Part shown: piece by piece, positions 7,801 through 14,445 of the stretch
Numbering within the stretch: the first letter of the stretch is position 1
Layout: every line of letters starts with the position of its first letter
Source: an uncultured Eggerthellaceae bacterium
GTDB taxonomy: Bacteria; Actinomycetota; Coriobacteriia; Coriobacteriales; Eggerthellaceae
Direction of reading: 5' to 3'
NCBI GenBank assembly: GCA_910588905.1
Contig: CAJURZ010000036.1
Coordinates: 1-14,538, forward strand
Length of the DNA stretch: 14,538 bases
Position numbers and translations under genes: made by a program
The notes under the pieces: model-generated
Database searches by the model: none
Told to the model about the DNA's origin: nothing
Seen by the model: the letters and a program-made list of their open reading frames with translations, nothing else

Positions 7801-7897
7801 CGGGATAGCCTGCGAACAAGCCGCAGCCTGCCTTGAGCGCCGCGTGCGCGAACGCTTCATTGCCCATGAGGAACCGTCTTGCCATGTGCCCTTCCAT
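4841..7897 (-). CDS. iorA: Indolepyruvate ferredoxin oxidoreductase, alpha subunit, with long disordered tail
   Basis: This is the thiamine-diphosphate and iron-sulfur subunit of an oxygen-sensitive enzyme that converts aryl-pyruvates plus CoA to aryl-acetyl-CoA, CO2 and reduced ferredoxin. In order: pyrimidine-binding domain with GYPGTPSSEV (30-39); CAGCPHR (429-435); TPP/magnesium-binding domain GDSTFF...NSTTAMTG (505-541); and a ferredoxin domain with two clusters, C624/C627/C630 with C636-P and C663/C666/C669 with C673-P. Normal IorA proteins end near here, at about 600-640 residues. This one runs about 340 residues further (about 681-1018), in Pro/Ser/Arg/Glu-rich, probably disordered sequence. 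I give the ATG at 7897; a second ATG at 7885 (MARRFLMGNEAF) has GGAAGGG just upstream and is equally possible. It begins 46 bases after the channel gene and overlaps iorB by four bases. Confidence 0.95.
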   Translation of the reverse strand: MEGHMARRFLMGNEAFAHAALKAGCGLFAGYPGTPSSEVIETVARLHRDGVAKGIHVEWSTNEKAALEVAAASALSGVRSLVTCKQVGLNVASDALMSLNYLGVKGGLVILVADDPGPISSQTEQDTRRFAAFAKVPVLDPATPEQGAEMIAQAFALSERYHTPVIFRPTTRIDHASTFFEFPEETQPEPALDGGFQRDPEEYVIFPPRAFQAHGEINERLRAIAFDYTFTPELAEFNQLFANAGGGPLIRVPAEEQMEANLPPAKLGIVCGGVSTQYAREALQLLQQQALACGRELPPVRLLQLGTPYPFPHRTASRALKDLTDVLVLEELDSVIEEELQKMASISFLWPRIHGKLTDDASARGENSTEDALRRISAFLAKCAGVTELEEGTAPEGEMGATSTGSASSQDLAVFHYSGLLPARPAVLCAGCPHRASFLAVKRALKHLDISRDDAVFCGDIGCYTLGNAAPLDAVDTCLCMGGGITMAQGISAVNPGKKAIAFVGDSTFFASGITGVVNAAYNDHDVTVCVLDNSTTAMTGMQPHPGTGRTLMGAENPPVSIKAMLGAANITTIVEVDPLQPEAAEELVAQALAFEGPSAVIFQSPCIWTKPFDIPAKVSTAQCTGCKKCITQIGCPAIGFNPDAHGPKSGRRGQAVIDRTQCTGCSLCLPVCPASAISLVPEVESKPVRQSRLNRTAAPAESEGLGEPVAEQLRSEERDTDASEQAFEEGTEDQRTSESDLPFDLEQEGFSLLAPLYGTYDDFEDDDLYDDMIGTPPGRPYRGRRREKGQRRYFMKEPSQRGMPAERFVKSSAGEASQTTQIELTAPRAEQPSAQEIDVLDTVDVGIAEEGEAKASQPRRSSSPDYGGGSQLKLSDLLGSAYISLPADKDGNKGQSAAMDGGSIQITLPDPESPRPSRRLRRVRSDEPEEQPSPQPPAPTEKDPEEQPEPLPRAQRSVAKLPQKPKRSAAPRPQTSRSEAPSAGAPRSVRSKFADYGKAKQVRNDLHSAGPSQGGAQ

Positions 7898-7943
7898 GAC
7901 CGGGATCGTGCTTCTTGGAGCCAGTTCTGTGATAGGAGAGATT

Positions 7944-8888
7944 CTACTTCACCGAGCGCGCTTCGTCCTGTTCCTTGATCTCGTTGGAGGTTTCTTCGGT
8001 GTGATGGGAAGTGTTCCGAACACCCCGCTCGATCTTGCGCAGGTCAGCATTCTGATATTCAGCCACGAAACCGGCGGAGAAGATGCCGCCGGGGATGGCC
8101 ACCAGCGCCAAGGCCAGCAGCATGATGATCATCCCGATGGCTTTGCCCAAGGTGGTGATGGGAACGATATCCCCATAACCCGTGCCCGTTACCGTTTCCA
8201 CAGCCCACCAGACCCCCTGGAAGAGGCTGTTGAACTGATCTGGCTGGGCTTCGTGCTCTACCTCGTACATGACAACGCTTGCCACGATGATGAGCAAGCC
8301 GATGACCAGGAAAGCTGCCACGATCTCACGGTAATGCTTGCGGAGGACCCGGCCGATGGTTCGGAACCCCCGCATGTAGCGGGTCACCTTTATCAAACGG
8401 ATCAGACGCAGCACCCCTATGGCGTTGATGAGCGCCTGGGTGACGGGAAGGAACCACGACAAGATATTAGGCGCGAAGGAGAGGAGATCGATGATCCCCA
8501 TGGGAGAGAAGATGTATTTCAGCCGCGCTTGGAAGCGGGTGCAATTGCCGAACGCCAGATCAGCGATCCAGATGCGCGCAATATATTCCACGAAGAAGCA
8601 GAGGGTGGAGAACACGTAGATGCTTGCCACGACGTCTTCAGAGATGGGATCCAAGCCCGTTTGAGCCGAGAAGAATACGAGCACCGCATTGGCTAAGATG
8701 AGCATGAAGAGGAAGACGCCGCAGATCCGCGCAATCCAATTTCCCCGGCGGATGTTCTCAAGAGCATAGAAGGTCTGCCGCTTGAATTCCGAGCTATCCA
8801 GCATGCGCAGGTGCTTCGAAAGGCCGGAGGGCTTGCGCCGGGCCTGCTGCCTGTGAGGCTGCTGCTCTGGTTGCTGGTTGGCGGTCAC
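7944..8888 (-). CDS. Six-helix voltage-gated-type potassium channel with altered filter
   Basis: The 314-residue protein fits the bacterial voltage-gated cation channel fold. S1 is at about 54-73, S2 88-108, S3 131-147 and S4 157-180. S5 is at about 188-209, a pore helix and filter at 222-240, and S6 at 247-275. S4 has R161, R164, K167, R170, R173 and R176 at every third position, the classic voltage sensor. The filter reads VTGTGYGD where potassium channels have TTVGYGD, so GYGD is kept but the preceding Thr-Val is Gly-Thr. The N terminus (1-50) is polar and the C-terminal tail (280-314) charged; no ligand-binding domain is present. The frame is open to 8984, but the extra residues come from a palindromic repeat. 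The GTG at 8888 follows AAGGAG with a 4-base gap and is the better start. Confidence 0.88.
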   Translation of the reverse strand: MTANQQPEQQPHRQQARRKPSGLSKHLRMLDSSEFKRQTFYALENIRRGNWIARICGVFLFMLILANAVLVFFSAQTGLDPISEDVVASIYVFSTLCFFVEYIARIWIADLAFGNCTRFQARLKYIFSPMGIIDLLSFAPNILSWFLPVTQALINAIGVLRLIRLIKVTRYMRGFRTIGRVLRKHYREIVAAFLVIGLLIIVASVVMYEVEHEAQPDQFNSLFQGVWWAVETVTGTGYGDIVPITTLGKAIGMIIMLLALALVAIPGGIFSAGFVAEYQNADLRKIERGVRNTSHHTEETSNEIKEQDEARSVK

Positions 8889-8944
8889 CGAGCTCCTTCG
8901 GTCCGAGGGGGAACTTCGAAATATGGTACCACCCGACACAGATC

Positions 8945-9048
8945 CCTGTTGTGTTCTCTGGGTTATTGCGTAGGGGCCGAGCATGCTCGGCCCCTACGGA
9001 TCGTGTGTCAGGTTGTCGTAGGGGCGGATCGTGGTCCGCCCGGAGTGG
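8945..9048 (+). repeat. Composite palindromic element, copy 1
   Basis: It contains a perfect 30-bp palindrome at 8969-8998 (arms of CGTAGGGGCCGAGCA) and, 48 bases further centre to centre, an imperfect hairpin GGGCGGA/TCCGCCC (9022-9028, 9035-9041). About 24 bases left of the first palindrome and the CCCGGRGTGG at the right end also match copy 2 at 12624-12729, in the same orientation. It fills most of the space between the divergent channel and response-regulator genes. Confidence 0.8.
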
Positions 9049-9058
9049 ACTGTTCCGG

Positions 9059-9064
9059 TAGAAT
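9059..9064 (+). promoter_or_regulatory. -10 box for a leaderless response-regulator transcript
   Basis: TAGAAT (9059-9064) ends 7 bases before the ATG at 9072, and there is no ribosome binding site between. This TANNNT plus 6-8 bases plus ATG layout is the signature of leaderless genes, common in actinobacteria. No strong -35 is visible; the region where it would lie is the right end of the palindromic element. Confidence 0.5.
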
Positions 9065-9071
9065 CTCACCC

Positions 9072-9797
9072 ATGGAGCCCGAAGGATCCCCACACATCCT
9101 CGTGATAGAAGACGACGCCGCCATCAACGACGTCGTCTGCACACATCTGCGCAAAGAGGACTATCAGGTCACCCCTGCTTTCTCGGGCACGGAAGCCCAA
9201 TTCGCCTTGGATGCCCAGGCCTTCCATCTGGTCATCACTGATCTCATGCTGCCGGGCATGACCGGCGAAGAGGTGGTCAGCTTCGTCCGGCAACGCAACG
9301 TAACGCTGCCCATCATCGTCATCTCTGCGCGCACCGCTGCTACCGACAAGGTGGACCTCTTGCAGTTGGGGGCCGACGATTACCTGACCAAGCCCTTTGA
9401 CTTGGATGAGCTCACGGCACGAGTCCAAGTGCAGCTTCGCCGGGCGGCTCTGGCCTCCCCGAACACAACCGCAACAGCCGCCCATGGCAACTCCGCTTCC
9501 TTGGCTTCGCTCTCCTATCGTGATTGGCAGCTTGACCCCGCTGCGCGCACCTTCGCCATCCAAGAGCAGGCCATCGCCCTCACCCGTACCGAATTCGCCA
9601 TGCTAGAGCTGCTCATGGCCCATCCCAGTCGCGTCTTCACCAAGCAAGAGCTCTATGAGCATGCTTGGAACGAACCGTATGCAACTCAGGATGGTACCGT
9701 GGCGGCCCATATCTCCAACCTGCGGGCGAAGTTGCGCCCCAGTGGCACGGACGGCTATATCGAAACGGTTTGGGGCATCGGCTTCAAGCTTTCTTAA
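9072..9797 (+). CDS. OmpR/PhoB-family response regulator
   Basis: The 241-residue regulator has a receiver domain (about 7-122) with acidic pocket E13-D14-D15, phospho-acceptor D57 in DLMLPG, switch residue S85 and K107 in KPF. It is followed by a linker and a winged-helix DNA-binding domain (about 145-241) ending in the typical YIETVWGIGFKL. It is first in a four-gene plus-strand module with an ABC ATPase, permease and histidine kinase, so it very likely takes phosphate from that kinase and controls the exporter. The frame is open from 8811, but those residues come from the neighbouring gene and repeat. The ATG at 9072 gives a normal N terminus. No Shine-Dalgarno precedes it; a -10 box ends 7 bases upstream, pointing to leaderless translation. 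Confidence 0.93.
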   Translation: MEPEGSPHILVIEDDAAINDVVCTHLRKEDYQVTPAFSGTEAQFALDAQAFHLVITDLMLPGMTGEEVVSFVRQRNVTLPIIVISARTAATDKVDLLQLGADDYLTKPFDLDELTARVQVQLRRAALASPNTTATAAHGNSASLASLSYRDWQLDPAARTFAIQEQAIALTRTEFAMLELLMAHPSRVFTKQELYEHAWNEPYATQDGTVAAHISNLRAKLRPSGTDGYIETVWGIGFKLS

Positions 9798-9837
9798 AGG
9801 TTTCCCAAAAGTAATCCGAATCTTGCCCTCTATGCTC

Positions 9838-9856
9838 GGATATACGGAACGTATCC
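9838..9856 (+). promoter_or_regulatory. Inverted repeat ahead of the ABC ATPase gene
   Basis: The 75-base gap after the response-regulator gene contains GGATATACG and CGTATCC facing each other around GAA, a 7-bp stem with a 2-base bulge. It lies 17 bases before the ATG of the ATPase gene. It could be an operator for the regulator, an mRNA hairpin, or chance. No convincing -35/-10 pair accompanies it. Confidence 0.25.
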
Positions 9857-9872
9857 ACGAGAGAGGAGAAAG

Positions 9873-10838
9873 ATGTACGCGATAGAGACCCGCGCGCTCA
9901 CCAAGGCTTATGGTGGTCGGCGCGTGGTGGACAACCTGAACCTGCATGTGCGAACGGGTGACATCTACGGGTTCGTCGGGAAGAACGGTGCGGGCAAATC
10001 CACCGTCATGAAGATGATCGATTCCCTGGTCACCCCTGATTCTGGAGACATCCTGCTGTTCGACAGCCCGATTGAAGCTCTGCCGAAGGAGACCGGCGCG
10101 CAAACCTCTGTTGGAGGCTCCTCTCTGAGAAGCGCCCGACGCGTCGGTGCGCTCATCGAGAACCCCGGGCTGCTGCCCGAGCTCTCCGCCTTCGACAACC
10201 TCATGGCCAAGGCCCTGGCTGTGGGCATTCCCGATGCGAAGCCTCGCTGCCAAGAGGTACTGCGCTTGGTAGGGCTCGAAGCCGCAGGCAAGAAACGATC
10301 CCAGCGCTTCTCCCAAGGCATGAAGCAGCGGCTAGGCATCGGGCTGGCGTTGTTGGGTTCGCCGGATCTCCTGTTGCTGGACGAACCCTTCAACGGGCTA
10401 GACCCAGAGGGCACACGCGCTCTGCGCACGCTCATCCTGCGGCTCAATCAGTCCTTCGGTGTCACCGTCATGATCAGCTCCCACGTACTGGACCAGCTAG
10501 ACCGCATGGCTACCCGCTACGGAGTCATTGCGAATGGGCGCCTTGTGCGGGAGATGACCGCAGAGGACGTCCAAGCAGAATGCGGGGAGAGCCTGCGCAT
10601 CCTCACGAGCGAACCAGCGCGCACCCTAGCGCAATTGGAGGCCCGATTCCCAGAGGTCCGCTTCCTCATGGAGCCGGACGGTGCCCTTCGCCTATCAGGT
10701 GCCTTCGATGCTCCTGCGGTAGCTGATGCGCTTCACGGCTTTGATGAGACCATCCTGGAGTTCGCCGAGAATCGCTGCGATATAGAGGATTACTTCGTGA
10801 ACCTCATGGAAGGGGGCAGCTATGTTCGATCTGCTTAA
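9873..10838 (+). CDS. ABC transporter ATP-binding protein, BcrA-like
   Basis: This 321-residue ATPase drives the permease encoded next to it. Walker A is GKNGAGKST (36-44), the signature is FSQGMKQRLG (146-155), Walker B is LLLLDEPFNGLD (166-177) and the switch histidine is H204 in SSH. The Q-loop region reads GALIENPGLLPELSAFDNL, the form usual in BcrA/lantibiotic-immunity ATPases, with E95 where many transporters have Gln. About 15 residues before this (about 72-88, Ser/Gly-rich) look inserted compared with typical relatives. The C-terminal 90 residues are the accessory region seen in this subfamily. The ATG at 9873 follows GAGGAG by 4 bases. The 3' end overlaps the permease start by 17 bases, which supports translational coupling. 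Substrate is unknown; peptide antibiotics are the commonest for this class. Confidence 0.92.
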   Translation: MYAIETRALTKAYGGRRVVDNLNLHVRTGDIYGFVGKNGAGKSTVMKMIDSLVTPDSGDILLFDSPIEALPKETGAQTSVGGSSLRSARRVGALIENPGLLPELSAFDNLMAKALAVGIPDAKPRCQEVLRLVGLEAAGKKRSQRFSQGMKQRLGIGLALLGSPDLLLLDEPFNGLDPEGTRALRTLILRLNQSFGVTVMISSHVLDQLDRMATRYGVIANGRLVREMTAEDVQAECGESLRILTSEPARTLAQLEARFPEVRFLMEPDGALRLSGAFDAPAVADALHGFDETILEFAENRCDIEDYFVNLMEGGSYVRSA

Positions 10839-11730
10839 GTCAGACCTCTACCGCACCATCCGCTCCCGGTTGTTCTGGGGTCTTACCGTGCTCATTGCCG
10901 TCATGATGCTTCTCATTGCGGGGGTGCTGCACTGGATCGCCTCTCCGGAATTCAGCGTGATGGTGAACCAAGCCGTGCTCGAACAAGGAGAAGAGCTCAC
11001 CTTCGAAGAGCGTGCCGAACTAGAAGCGGACCTCGCTGAAGCGGCTGCCCTCAACGAACACAGCTACGACACCCCTACCCAGCTCTGGGGTCAGACCTTC
11101 TTGAATGGTGGCTTCGTGGGGATCATCGGCTCCCTCTTCATCGCTCTGTTCTTAGTGGCGGACTTCAAGAGCGAGTTCATCAAGAATCTGGTATTGGACA
11201 AGCGGGGACGATATCGCTACTACGGGGAGAAGGTCATCTTCGTAGGGCTCATGCAGGCAGTATTCCTTCTGATCAGCGCCCTCTTCACCTCATTGGCCTT
11301 CGCGGCGCTCGGCTTCACGCCCACCGTTGAAGAGTCGCTGGGGGATATCCTCCTCTGGCTGGGACTGACATGGCTCACCCTCTTCACCTATGCCCTCATC
11401 ACTGCCTGTCTGGTTTGGACGGTGCGTTCGAGCTGGGTAGGCTCACTGTCCGCGCTGCTCATCTCCTCAAGCATGGTGGGTACATTGGTGACACAACTGA
11501 TCCAGCTCTTCGCGAAAGCGGTTCCCTTCCTGGCAGCAGTACCCTTCTGGATGCCCACGGCCGCACTGCAGTTGTTAGGTTCAGATGCCACGCTGCTGCT
11601 CACGCCGAATGCGGGCCTGCCCCTCCCGGCCCTCCTGCCCGCAGGGCACATCCTGCTGGTGGGTATCATCTACAGTGCGGTCTGCGCAGCTCTCATCTTC
11701 ACCGTGTTGCGTCGCCGAGACATACAATAG
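10822..11730 (+). CDS. ABC-2 type transporter permease
   Basis: The 302-residue integral membrane protein has about six hydrophobic helices: near 17-40, 95-113, 137-163, 174-197, 205-235 and 270-295. A charged loop rich in Glu (about 50-80) lies after the first helix, and the sequence ends in the positive RRRDIQ, as expected for an inner C terminus. This matches ABC-2 permeases that pair with BcrA-type ATPases, probably as a homodimer with two ATPase subunits. The ATG at 10822 lies inside the end of the ATPase gene, with GGAAGGGGG just upstream. The stop codon is followed after four bases by the histidine kinase ATG. Export of a membrane-active compound is inferred from context only. Confidence 0.88.
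   Translation: MFDLLKSDLYRTIRSRLFWGLTVLIAVMMLLIAGVLHWIASPEFSVMVNQAVLEQGEELTFEERAELEADLAEAAALNEHSYDTPTQLWGQTFLNGGFVGIIGSLFIALFLVADFKSEFIKNLVLDKRGRYRYYGEKVIFVGLMQAVFLLISALFTSLAFAALGFTPTVEESLGDILLWLGLTWLTLFTYALITACLVWTVRSSWVGSLSALLISSSMVGTLVTQLIQLFAKAVPFLAAVPFWMPTAALQLLGSDATLLLTPNAGLPLPALLPAGHILLVGIIYSAVCAALIFTVLRRRDIQ
11723..11728 (+). promoter_or_regulatory. -10 box for a leaderless histidine-kinase transcript
   Basis: TACAAT (11723-11728) overlaps the last codons of the permease gene. It is followed by exactly six bases and then the kinase ATG at 11735, which would put the transcript start on the A of ATG. No ribosome binding site lies in the four-base gap. It suggests the kinase can be expressed apart from the rest of the module. 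Confidence 0.45.
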
Positions 11731-11734
11731 CTCC

Positions 11735-12613
11735 ATGGACGCCCTTGTAGCCATCATCGTTCTGCTCGTTGCCGCAGCCTGTGGAGCTGCGGCAACCCTC
11801 TACCGCTTTCGCCTGAAGGCCGTGGTCAGATTCCTTCGCGAACGAGACCGGCTGAGCAATCTTCGCTTGCCTGCGGGAGGAGCCTTGCCGGGGACCTTAG
11901 AGCTCGTGAAGGCCATCAATCAAGAACTGGATGCAAGCGCCGATCAGCAGCGCGAGCAGCAGCAGGCTGAAGCAGAGTTCCAGCAGAACCTGACCAGCCT
12001 CTCCCATGACATCCGCACACCTCTAGCTGGCGCGAAAGGCTACCTACAGCTAGCGGAAAGCGAAGAGGATGCGGCTTTGCGCACAGGATACCTGCAGGCA
12101 GCAGCCGCGCGGCTGGAATCCATGCAGGAGCTCTTGGACCAGCTGCTCTCCTACGGACGCTCGGTAGACCAGCCTGAACAGGCCTTGGAGCAGATGGATG
12201 TGCTGCTCCCGTTGGCATCGGTGCTGGCAGCAAGGCATCCGGGGTTCCAGAAGCGGGAGATGTCCGTGCAGGTAAAGCTGGGGGAGGAGCCCCTCCTTAC
12301 CCAGGCCAACCCGGAAGCCCTCCGCCGCATCTATGAGAATGTGATCCAGAATGCGCTGGTCCATGGCGAAGGGGCGCTGCTCGTGCAGCGTACGGGGAAG
12401 AGCATCACATTCACGAACCCCCTGCGCCCGGGAGAGGAGCCTGACCCCGTCCGCGTCTTCGAGCGCTTCTATCGCGAAGATGCCGCCCGTGGCCGCACGG
12501 GTACCGGATTGGGGCTGGCTGTCGTGCGCAATCTCTGCGAAGCCCAAGGGATCTCAGCTTCAGCCATGGTCCAAGAGGGCGCCTTCACCTTGGAGTTGAA
12601 CTTCGACCGTTGA
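11735..12613 (+). CDS. Sensor histidine kinase with minimal N-terminal sensor
   Basis: The 292-residue kinase has one N-terminal membrane helix (about 4-22), a short linker and a Gln/Glu-rich coiled segment (65-83). A dimerisation domain follows with phospho-acceptor H91 in SLSHDIRTPL, then a HATPase_c domain: N box ENVIQNALVHG (201-211), F box VFERFYRED (241-249) and G2 box GTGLGL (256-261). The usual G1 DxG is replaced by TFTNPL (225-230), as in some small kinases next to antibiotic exporters. There is almost no extracellular part, so it probably senses within the membrane or through the transporter. It is the last gene of the regulator-ATPase-permease-kinase module. The ATG at 11735 has no Shine-Dalgarno but a -10 box six bases upstream. 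Confidence 0.9.
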   Translation: MDALVAIIVLLVAAACGAAATLYRFRLKAVVRFLRERDRLSNLRLPAGGALPGTLELVKAINQELDASADQQREQQQAEAEFQQNLTSLSHDIRTPLAGAKGYLQLAESEEDAALRTGYLQAAAARLESMQELLDQLLSYGRSVDQPEQALEQMDVLLPLASVLAARHPGFQKREMSVQVKLGEEPLLTQANPEALRRIYENVIQNALVHGEGALLVQRTGKSITFTNPLRPGEEPDPVRVFERFYREDAARGRTGTGLGLAVVRNLCEAQGISASAMVQEGAFTLELNFDR

Positions 12614-12623
12614 GACTCCTGAC

Positions 12624-12729
12624 CCTGTCGTATTCTCCAGGTTGTTGCATCGGGCCGAGCATGCTCGGCCCCTACGAAGAATCCGCTGCCTTGCTGTTGT
12701 AGGGGCGGACCGTGGTCCGCCCGGGGTGG
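12624..12729 (+). repeat. Composite palindromic element, copy 2
   Basis: It has the same layout and orientation as the element at 8945-9048. A 20-bp perfect palindrome lies at 12652-12671 (arms of GGGCCGAGCA). A second hairpin has GGGCGGACC (12703-12711) and GGTCCGCCC (12714-12722) around a 2-base centre. Centres are 51 bases apart, against 48 in copy 1. It occupies nearly all the space between the converging kinase and amidohydrolase genes, beginning ten bases after the kinase stop. Confidence 0.8.
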
Positions 12730-12749
12730 TACGCGGAACCGACCTTGTA

Positions 12750-14426
12750 TCATTCGAAGACCACGCGGCCGCCGACGAACAGGGCTTGGGGACGGCTCAA
12801 GGTGCCTCCTTCGCCCCGCTCCACCACCTGGATATCCGCCAGGGCGCCCGCGGCAAGACACCCGAGCTCCCCTTCGCGCCCGCAAGCGAAAGCCGCACCG
12901 CGGGTGTAAGCCTCCAACGCCTCCTCCCCGGTCAGACGCTCCTGGGGCAACCAGCCTCCCGAAGGCTGATGGGTCACCGCATCCTGGCGCGTGATGGCCG
13001 TATACAAACCACGCAGCGGATCTGGATCCGTCACAGGGGCGTCGGTGCCGAACGCTAGTGTGGCCCCCGCCTCCAAGAGCTGCCGGAACGGCCACATGAA
13101 GGGAACGCGGTGGGGACCCATGTCCCGTTCAGGGCCGCCCGGGTCAAGAGTGATATGCCGCGGCTGCACTGAGGCTATCACGCCCAGCTTCGCCAGCCTC
13201 GGGATGTCTTCTGGGAGGAAACCTTCCAAGTGCTCCAGCACTAATCGTCCCGTTCGCTGGCTCCGTTCATAGCTATCCAGCGCTTGGTGGATGGCCTCAT
13301 CCCCAATGGTGTGGATGCGGACCAGCTGCCCTTTCGCTTGGGCCCCTTCCAGAAGCCGATCCAGCTCCTGAGGCGGGATCGTGGGGCGTCCGCAGTCCCC
13401 GGGGAAACGGGCGTTGGTGTAAGGCTCAGCCAACCAGGCCGTATGCTGACTGGACACGCCGTCGAAGAACTGCTTATAGCCGCATGCCCTCACGAGCGGC
13501 CCTTGGAGTTCCCGCTGCATTTCCTCCAACTTGCCCGAACGCAGCGCCTCTTCGGTCAGCGTAGGGAACAGATGCGGTCGCAGAGTGAGCTGACCGGCGT
13601 GCTCTAATGCGCTGAACAAGTCAGCGCGGATGAAGTCAAGGCCACTGGTGGCCGTAAGCGCCATATCGCAGACGCTAGTGATGCCGAGGCTGTTCAGGTG
13701 CTCCTGGAATGATCGGTAGGCCTCCAGCAGCTCCACCGAAGAGAACGCAGCTACGATCTGCGGCATGAGCTCCATGGCGGCAGCCTCGCGCACCAGGCCC
13801 GTCAGCTCTCCTTCGCCGTCTTTGTCATAGCTGCCACCTTGCGGAGACTGAGACTCCCGCGTGATCCCCAAGATATCCAAAGCGCAGCTGTTCAGCCAAA
13901 GCGTGTGAGCATCGCCCGAATAGAGGGCGATGGGCTGATCGGGGAACGCCACATCCAGGGACGTGCGGCTGGGCAGACGGGGAGGATCCCAGAGGTATTC
14001 GCGCCACCCCTGGGCCAACAGCCATTCACCCCGCGGACGGCGGGAAGCGAACCGCTGTAGCCGGGAGACGCAGTCTGCCTCACTGGTACCCACGAAGGTG
14101 GTGGCCAACGGCGAGGCATAGAGCGCAGCGTGGAAGAAGTGCAGATGGGCATCATGGAAGCCGGGAAGCAGGCAGGCATCGGGGAAGCGCTGCATCGATG
14201 CGTCCGCCTCTACGGGATAGGCGCCCGTGCCCAGAGCAGCCAGGGGCGCAAGCCAGGTGATGCGCTCTCCGCGCAAGCCCAATGCTATCGGCTCGCTCCG
14301 AAAACGCTGGCCATCGAAAGCATCCTCGGCCAGGAGCACTGTGCTGGCCGCAACGGGTCCCTTCGCCCTATTCTGCTCCTGCCGTTGCGGGGAGGATGAT
14401 GAGAAGCGCCTGTTCTGTTCCATCAT
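12750..14426 (-). CDS. Amidohydrolase family 3 (YtcJ-like) metal-dependent hydrolase
   Basis: The 558-residue protein matches the YtcJ/COG1574 amidohydrolases, TIM-barrel enzymes that hydrolyse amide or related bonds with one or two metal ions. Visible marks are LPGFHDAHLHFFH (87-99) with metal ligands H94 and H96, K318 in YKQFFDG, H372 in IHTIGDEA, H399 in LEHLEGF and D462 in FGTDAPVTDP. Members typically read HAIGDRA and GSDAPV, so the site is conserved with small changes. The first 25 residues are polar and variable. There is no signal peptide, so it should be cytoplasmic. Two adjacent ATGs (14426, 14423) are possible. A -10 box ends exactly six bases before the second, favouring a leaderless start at 14423. 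Substrate cannot be told from sequence. Confidence 0.9.
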   Translation of the reverse strand: MMEQNRRFSSSSPQRQEQNRAKGPVAASTVLLAEDAFDGQRFRSEPIALGLRGERITWLAPLAALGTGAYPVEADASMQRFPDACLLPGFHDAHLHFFHAALYASPLATTFVGTSEADCVSRLQRFASRRPRGEWLLAQGWREYLWDPPRLPSRTSLDVAFPDQPIALYSGDAHTLWLNSCALDILGITRESQSPQGGSYDKDGEGELTGLVREAAAMELMPQIVAAFSSVELLEAYRSFQEHLNSLGITSVCDMALTATSGLDFIRADLFSALEHAGQLTLRPHLFPTLTEEALRSGKLEEMQRELQGPLVRACGYKQFFDGVSSQHTAWLAEPYTNARFPGDCGRPTIPPQELDRLLEGAQAKGQLVRIHTIGDEAIHQALDSYERSQRTGRLVLEHLEGFLPEDIPRLAKLGVIASVQPRHITLDPGGPERDMGPHRVPFMWPFRQLLEAGATLAFGTDAPVTDPDPLRGLYTAITRQDAVTHQPSGGWLPQERLTGEEALEAYTRGAAFACGREGELGCLAAGALADIQVVERGEGGTLSRPQALFVGGRVVFE

Positions 14427-14429
14427 CCT

Positions 14430-14439
14430 ATGCTAGCAT
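14430..14439. promoter_or_regulatory. Symmetric divergent -10 region
   Basis: ATGCTAGCAT is a perfect 10-bp palindrome. It supplies TAGCAT on both strands: 14434-14439 on plus and 14435-14430 on minus. On plus, six bases separate it from an ATG at 14446. On minus, six bases separate it from the amidohydrolase ATG at 14423. This predicts overlapping divergent leaderless promoters. Two further GCATGC hexamers follow at 14436-14441 and 14444-14449. Confidence 0.4.
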
Positions 14440-14445
14440 GCACGC

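Noticed and set aside
6986..7978. Plus-strand 330-codon frame opposite iorA
   Set aside because: It is antisense to the conserved N-terminal half of IorA, and its product has no recognisable domain.
8925..8934. GGGTGGTACC on the minus strand upstream of the channel gene, resembling the T-box core
   Set aside because: The following CGCG is missing, there is no room for stem I or a terminator before the GTG, and a channel gene is an unlikely T-box target.
12469..13095. Minus-strand frame containing a GAEHARP-like peptide, also found in a frame at 8794-9093
   Set aside because: The shared peptide is simply the translation of the palindromic element. The frame overlaps the kinase and amidohydrolase genes and has no ribosome binding site.
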